Assembly (NCBI GenBank): GCA_935421135.1
Contig: OW285194.1
Location: 8,912,376-8,976,375 of the forward strand
DNA from: Bugulina stolonifera
Lineage: Eukaryota > Bryozoa > Gymnolaemata > Cheilostomatida > Bugulidae
DNA: 64,000 bases
Reading direction: 5' to 3'
Numbering within the stretch: position 1 is the first letter of the stretch; each line of letters starts with the position of its first letter. This document shows, in pieces, positions 58,048-64,000 of this stretch. Under the pieces are notes generated by a model, which was given only the letters and a program-made list of their open reading frames with translations, was not told where the DNA came from and searched no databases. Both the position numbers and the translations under genes were made by a program.

Positions 58048-61000
58048 TTACCTACGGCTACCTTTCTTAAGCATAGTTGGCTTAGCCTTAATATCCTTAC
58101 ATTTAGGAATATGTCTCTCGGCGGCTGTCTCATTGAACCTCCTACTGCAATGAGGACATTGAACATAGTCAGGGTTCTCAGACTTGGGAGGGGGCGCTAG
58201 GCTAGCAACATTACCACCTTTTGCTTCTACTGCGGCGGCCATTTTGGCATAACGTATTGTTGCGATAAAGTCTTCGTGCTGAGCTCTCCAATCTTTTTTG
58301 TGACTCTGAAATTGATGAATAACAAAGTTTTGAAGATATTTTGGAAAAAAATTCTGGAACACATTGAGAAATATAACTAAACAGCAGCAATAGTTATTAA
58401 TTATATAGATAGCTACACTATAACTTACAAGAATATAATTATTTTCTAAGCTAAAATAATGATAATAATACTTCCACAATATGATTGATAATAATTCTAT
58501 GGTATGTTAATTATTTGCAAAGGTTAATGTTTCAAATAGCTAAGTGAATGGATATGAGGTCATAACGTTCATTACACAATATTATTATAAACTCCAAAAA
58601 TTACTATCTTACAATCTGAACAAGTCATGAACTTCAGGTCACCAGATCAAATAGAATCTAACATCTGCTAGCTAAGGTGAATAAAGGTAAGGAATACAGT
58701 TATATTTACCGTAGAAAACGTATAACACAGCAGTGTGTTATATTTATATGTAACACAATGATATACTCTCCATAAAAGTGTTTAGGTGCATACGTATATT
58801 TCACCATATCATCTAATATCACCTTACAATGTAATGATAAGACATAAGGTATAGGTAAGTCATATAGGTACAGTATAATGTAAGCCTCCATGTACTCAAG
58901 CACATAGATGTGCACCTAGCACTATGCACTACCTGTACGTGCATAATAGTATATAAATATACTGTTGTAACAATTTTGCTCCGACCCCACGATATGTACA
59001 TGCTTAATAAAGAGACACATTTCTCCATTTTACATAGTTTGTTAGCCAGCTGTACAGCTCTCCTACACTGATATCGACATATTTTGCCGTAATCGAGTAC
59101 AAAAGCAAAGGTAAACCATTCCATAACATAATTTGATAGAATATAACATAAAATAATCAAGTCTTGTGATTATATCAACTAATGGTATTTATCACACGGC
59201 TATACTAACCTTGCTAGGTGCTTTAGCTTGCTGCTTCAATTTATACTGAAACTTTTCCGCCCCGGAACCAGCGATTCTTTGTGACGTTGTGTTAAATTGC
59301 TTTCTTGGTTTTTTTGCTATTTTACATGCTTTCTGATGCTTCGCTAAACGATCAACTGCAAACTTTCGACCACATACTGCACAGGGAGACAAATCCATAT
59401 CCAGTCCTAAAACATGATTATAAGTTTTCATGAAACTAGCTATATATTTAGTGGCTACATTTCTGTCAACTGATATCTGATTGGTTCGTCTATGCAAATG
59501 TTATCTGATTGGTCATTTCAGCCAATCGGTAGCCTAAGACTAATATTGGTAAAGATAGTCAGCCTCTGCAGCGAGTCAGTCAGCGAGTCATTCAGTCAGT
59601 GAGTCATTTAGCTGTCAGCAATGCAAGAGATCAAATACTGTAAAAATGATCATAGAACTTGGTTTTCCTAGCAGTGAACAATACTACTGCACAACCTTCA
59701 GAATGTGCAGACAGATCTTTAAATGTAATTTCAGCCAAGTATTTTGTGTGAACCACTAAACACAATACACATCAAAAGGAATAACACCTGGGTTGCACTC
59801 TAGACACTTACCTGGACCATCATTGATAAAAGGCCTATTAGCATCATTGGCTACATTTATAGGTATACTGTTTTCTCTGGACACTTTGAAGGTTGTATTG
59901 AGTTCGTGTGATGTAGTCCTAGAATGAGTTGGTGTAGGCGATGAGTCACCTCTGTTGGGGTAAGTATTTGCATGTGTGTTAGTAATTTCTTTGGGCCTCC
60001 ATCTGCTCTTGTTATCCTTTCTAACCACCTATACACACACAATTTGTATGTTATCCTAATGTAATGATTTAGTAATATCATAATCCTACATTGTATGACC
60101 TCACAGGTTTACGATCTCATGAACTGATGTCACGATCTTGGTCACAGAACAAGGTAAGAGGAAGGCTTAATGATAGATTAGCAATGATACAGCAAAAACA
60201 TCATAATAGCATACAGTAGTAGAACATAGTTTGTGCTAGTAAGTTGTCATAATTATGATGCATTTTTAAGCAAGGAATTTACTTTTGAGCTCAAAAATAA
60301 AATCCTTGCTTAAAAATATATCAGTATTTAAAAACTGGCCACATCCTTTAACATCCATATTTATCTTATAATTCACCTTCCTAGGTTTAACAGGGAATGC
60401 AGTACTTCCATCACTGTGATTTGATAACTGACTAGATGCCTTATGTCGGACTGGCTTATTTTTAGCTTCAGTTCTACTACTAGGTGGGTGGTAGATGTCG
60501 GGGCTGTCCAGGTCCCTCTCCTTGGGTTTCCTATTCTGTATTTCTACTAAGTCTTTCTTCTTTGCTGCCAGCTGTGCCTCTAACTGTTTTATCATCTCTA
60601 CTTGCTCCTGATTGGAGAAAATAGAATAACATAATTATAGCAACACAATGGAAAATTTAGATTACCATGTAATCCAATAATTTTAGAGGCTAAAGACTGT
60701 GAAGACCAATAAAAAAGACATGAATTACAAGACTATTTAACCGAATTTGAATAAATTTCGATGTTTTATAAATCTTGCTCTTTTGGTGCAATATAATATG
60801 ACAGTCCATTATTAGGCCACCTAAACTCTTACATCTTTTTCTACTTGTTCAGCTTCCTGTTGCCGCCTCAAATCTTCTGCAAGTTCTCTCTGACGTCTTT
60901 CAGACTCTTCTCTTCGACGTCGACCTTTCTCAGCCTGTTCACGTCTCTTTTCATCATGTTTCTGTTTGATGAGAGCCCGTTTCTGTCTCTCTACTTCCTG

Positions 61001-63977
61001 TCGTTCAGCCTCGGCAGCCTGGCGCTCTGCCTCCTCTTCCTGCCTACGCTGCCGTAATAGTTTAGCCTCATTCTGGTAACTTTGTGGTGAATGTCTACTG
61101 GAATAGGTCGCTGCGTTTCTACTAACAAATATTGCGATGACGTTATCGACAATATTATTATGGTCATAAAAGAGATATTGTTGAAGAATTCGTAAGTACT
61201 TAAATAGTATATTATTGAAAGTAAAATTGAATTTTGATTATAGCTACTTTAATTCATTTGGAGAAAATCTGCATTGTACTCGCATCTATGAGCAGTGATA
61301 AATTAATTTGTTTCTATTAGAGCAGCCAAAATCAACACTATGACTTGATATGAACTTATCACTTGACTACACAGCCAGACACATCATCCACTATACCAGC
61401 TCTACCTGGTGAGCTATAAGGTACAGCAGCTATCTAAATCAATCTACAAATGACGGTAACAGCGTAATATCGGATAGTACATGAGTATTTCAAACTATTA
61501 AATTGTTTTTCTGTCTAAGATAAAAAAGAAACACGAATCCATACTCCATAACCAATATGAAAATGTATGATAAGTTAGAGTAAATACTTTTTATTCGCTG
61601 CATTTTGACGACGTTGTCGATCCAAAGCATCCTGTTCCATTCGCCACCTTTCAAAATCTCCATTTTTCTTTTCGGTTCTCTGAAATAAAAATGATTATCA
61701 TGAAGATAATACATGTTGCTAATCACTAGTAACTGTCAAACTTCTACAACTACTAGAATTTCTACATATATAATAAAACATTTTATATTCATTTATAAGC
61801 CCGTCTCAAATTAAAACCATTGCTCTATTTTCGATCGTTTTGCTCGCTTGCTCTATATTATAACTAAAACACTGTTCACGCAACGCTGGATAATAGGAGT
61901 TACAACAGCTATGCATATTGTACAGTATTAGTTTGTGACTGTTTGACATGCAATGTTAGCCAAGTGTCTAATGTACACAAATACAGTGTTAGGGGGACTA
62001 CCCACTAAACTCTATGGTCTCACACCATGTTATTCAAATCTACAGAACACAGTCTTGTTAGAAATTCATACGAAGCTCTTGTTTTCTTGTTATAAACACC
62101 CACACTTATTTATCAGATAGAGAGGTATTAACATGTTTCGATGTGATGAATGACAAGGTGAAATAAATCCAAACTACAACATTTAGAACGGAATTGATTT
62201 GCATTACTAAGACAGACAGAGTGTATAAATATGGACATGTTAATAGAGAGTGGAGAAATACTCGGCATTGAGGTCTCATCAACTGATTTGTCTTCGGTCC
62301 ACGAAATATATACTATGTGTATACCAAACTTATAAATGGGATAACAAATTTCATAAGAAATCAGTGGACTATTGACCTCTACAAACCAACAGTGAAGTAA
62401 GATAGGGAGCGTTACAATGTTATAATGAAAGCATATTATTATATCATTACCACTAAGTTAAAATAACTTCTACTGTCCCGAATGTAAGCTGTTCTTTTCA
62501 GAGCAGAAAATATTGCGTTCTAAAACATGTTAAGAAAGTCCTTAAATGCATTAATCTAGTCGAAATAAATATTAGGGGTATAACAACTCCAGTTATTTGT
62601 TCTCAATATGCCGCATAATGCTAAATTTTAGCATTATTGGGAGTTGTCAAACTATGAATTGGCATAAAGAGAAGACAAATCCTGTTTACAAAGCTTGCAG
62701 TAGAACAGTAGATTAGGAGTTACTTTTTCTCCATATTGTGTATGAAAGTGCAGACAACTCCTAAATGATGTTATCAAAGCATTATATTGTTAATGTGAAA
62801 AACTTATTACAAAAACATCATACAGTAGGTTCCTTTTCCATCACATCTACCCTTACTAGAAGCCCCCACAATGCATTGCTAGAGAGAATCAGATAAGACA
62901 GTGATACTAGCACAATATGTTATTGTAGGACCAACCTTGCTTGTGTTCAGTGTACCAGTATGATCCGACCAACCACGCTGGGGTGAGACTGAGTTCTGAT
63001 TGTTGTAGTTGAGAGGTTCTAAGGGGCGTGACTTATCGTACCCTTCCTTCTTGCGCATGTGATAATGTGCTGATCCAGCAGAGTTTGTCTGTGCTAACTT
63101 TTGGTTTCTCTCTCTAAAGAAATTCCGAACACCTCCTGGAATCAAAAAGAAAAAAAATTGGTAACAATGCATCGGAATCTCCATATTATATTGCCAACCA
63201 ATAAAAACACAGTATATAGACAGTGTACTAGCATAAGTACCAATTCTTGACCCCAACATTACAGGTATGACAACGTCTATTTCGGTTGACATTATTCCTT
63301 CGTATATTCGTCCATTATTATGCATATCACTATGATGTCACCTATACATGAATATAAACCTGATGTCCATTTATATCTCACTATGTGGCTATTTGTAGAA
63401 AACAGTCAGCTGACCACCTGCAGTACACACCTGGAGCACTAGACGAATCCTGTCTCTCTCCAAGGTCTGTATATCTCTCTAGAGTTTTCTGTCTTCGGTT
63501 CTGCTCTGCATTGATGTGTTTCAGCAGTTTCTCTTCTTTCTCTTTTAATATTTTATTCTGTAAGTGTAGAGGTCAGTGTATAAGAAGCTATTCATTTATT
63601 TATTTCTTGAACATTAACATTAACACACAAGAGCTAGGATAACATAAAACACTCATTCTAATGTTTATACATGTTATTCTGAAACTATTCAACTTCAATG
63701 GTTAACACAGCCAAATTCTCTAAAAGTTATGTAACACCCATTAGTTGATGTACTAACACATTTGACTAACAGAGAGTGACTAAGACTACCATTTCTGACT
63801 CACTAATCATTTGATCAGTTGCCCCGTAATGTTTTATGTAAATGAATGTATGGAGACTTTCACAACACTCTTTGAGAACATACAGTGAATAATACATTTA
63901 TAGTGAATCCAAACCAAACAAGACACTACCGTCATGTTGAGACATTTAACAACATTACCCTGTCCATTAATTCTCTT
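58048..63977 (-). CDS. ZC2HC1/FAM164-family zinc finger protein (ZC2HC1C-like), 3' part of gene
   Basis: Minus-strand exons in transcription order: 63959-63977 (tentative 19-nt microexon), 63431-63557, 62936-63135, 61588-61679, 60833-61121, 60377-60607, 59812-60028, 59210-59406 and 58048-58305. The last eight give 536 residues in unbroken frame. The N-terminal visible part is coiled coil (KEKEEKLLKH; then a long RRQEEEAERQAAEAERQ-type helix; then EQVEMIKQLEAQLAAKKKD). Next comes a low-complexity linker, then a first C2HC finger (CAVCGRKFAVDRLAKHQKAC), then the linker KKDWRAQHEDFIATIR typical of ZC2HC1 proteins, then a second finger (CPHCSRRFNETAAERHIPKC) and the stop. The long coiled-coil N-terminus favours ZC2HC1C over 1A/1B. 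Molecular function is poorly known. The 5' end and start codon are outside the window. Confidence 0.85.
60258..60322. repeat. Short inverted repeat in ZC2HC1-like intron
   Basis: TTTTTAAGCAAGGAATTTAC and its near-complement AAAATCCTTGCTTAAAAATA about 25 bp apart, in the intron after exon 60377-60607. Minor. Confidence 0.6.
61680..62935. other. Intron of ZC2HC1-like gene
   Basis: 1.26-kb intron with no coding content seen. A foldback with AACTCC...GGAGTT arms occurs near 62583-62650, and another near 62714-62765. Confidence 0.5.
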
Positions 63978-64000
63978 CTGAAAACACACACAGGACAATT

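Overview
This 64 kb window is nuclear DNA of an invertebrate animal. It is AT-rich, its genes are split into many short exons with GT-AG introns, it carries tRNA-derived SINE-like repeats, foldback MITEs, a hAT-like element and an LTR retrotransposon, and the gene families (LHFPL, CREBZF, TDRD9, Reeler, ZC2HC1) are metazoan. The species cannot be fixed from sequence alone. The many TACATGTA-type palindromes and Reeler/chitin-binding proteins suggest a marine invertebrate, which is inference.

Layout. 1-2158 (+): last two coding exons of an LHFPL-family tetraspan protein. 2531-7543: a complete, apparently very young LTR retrotransposon with two equal 664-bp LTRs, a 4-bp target duplication and a tRNA-Leu-type primer site, but only one ORF (Gag-like, 1112 aa) and no pol. 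7548-9710: foldback repeats. 9711-11048 (-): intronless CREBZF-like bZIP factor. 12335-31473 (+): a TDRD9/Spindle-E gene for which I could join 29 exons in frame into 1482 codons (DEVH helicase, HA2/OB region, Tudor domain, extra C-terminal zinc finger). Several of its splice sites are embedded in minisatellites, and one exon has an antisense copy inside a foldback element 1.9 kb downstream. 36001-56185: a cluster of four paralogous genes for secreted Reeler-domain proteins, three ending in a chitin-binding type 2 domain: A (+), B (+, truncated), C (-, frameshifted, with a LINE fragment in its intron) and D (+). All four have the same palindromic X-box-like element beside a TATA box. 58048-64000 (-): the 3' part of a ZC2HC1/FAM164-family gene with coiled coils and two C2HC zinc fingers; its 5' end lies beyond the window.

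How it fits together. The genes are not an operon. TDRD9 belongs to the piRNA pathway that silences transposons, and here it sits among and has been invaded by repeats. The Reeler cluster looks like a tandem family of secreted, chitin-binding, mucin-like matrix or defence proteins that has kept a common promoter module while its members diverged in linker length, orientation and integrity. All exon boundaries were read by eye from splice consensus, frame continuity and family similarity; no alignments were run.
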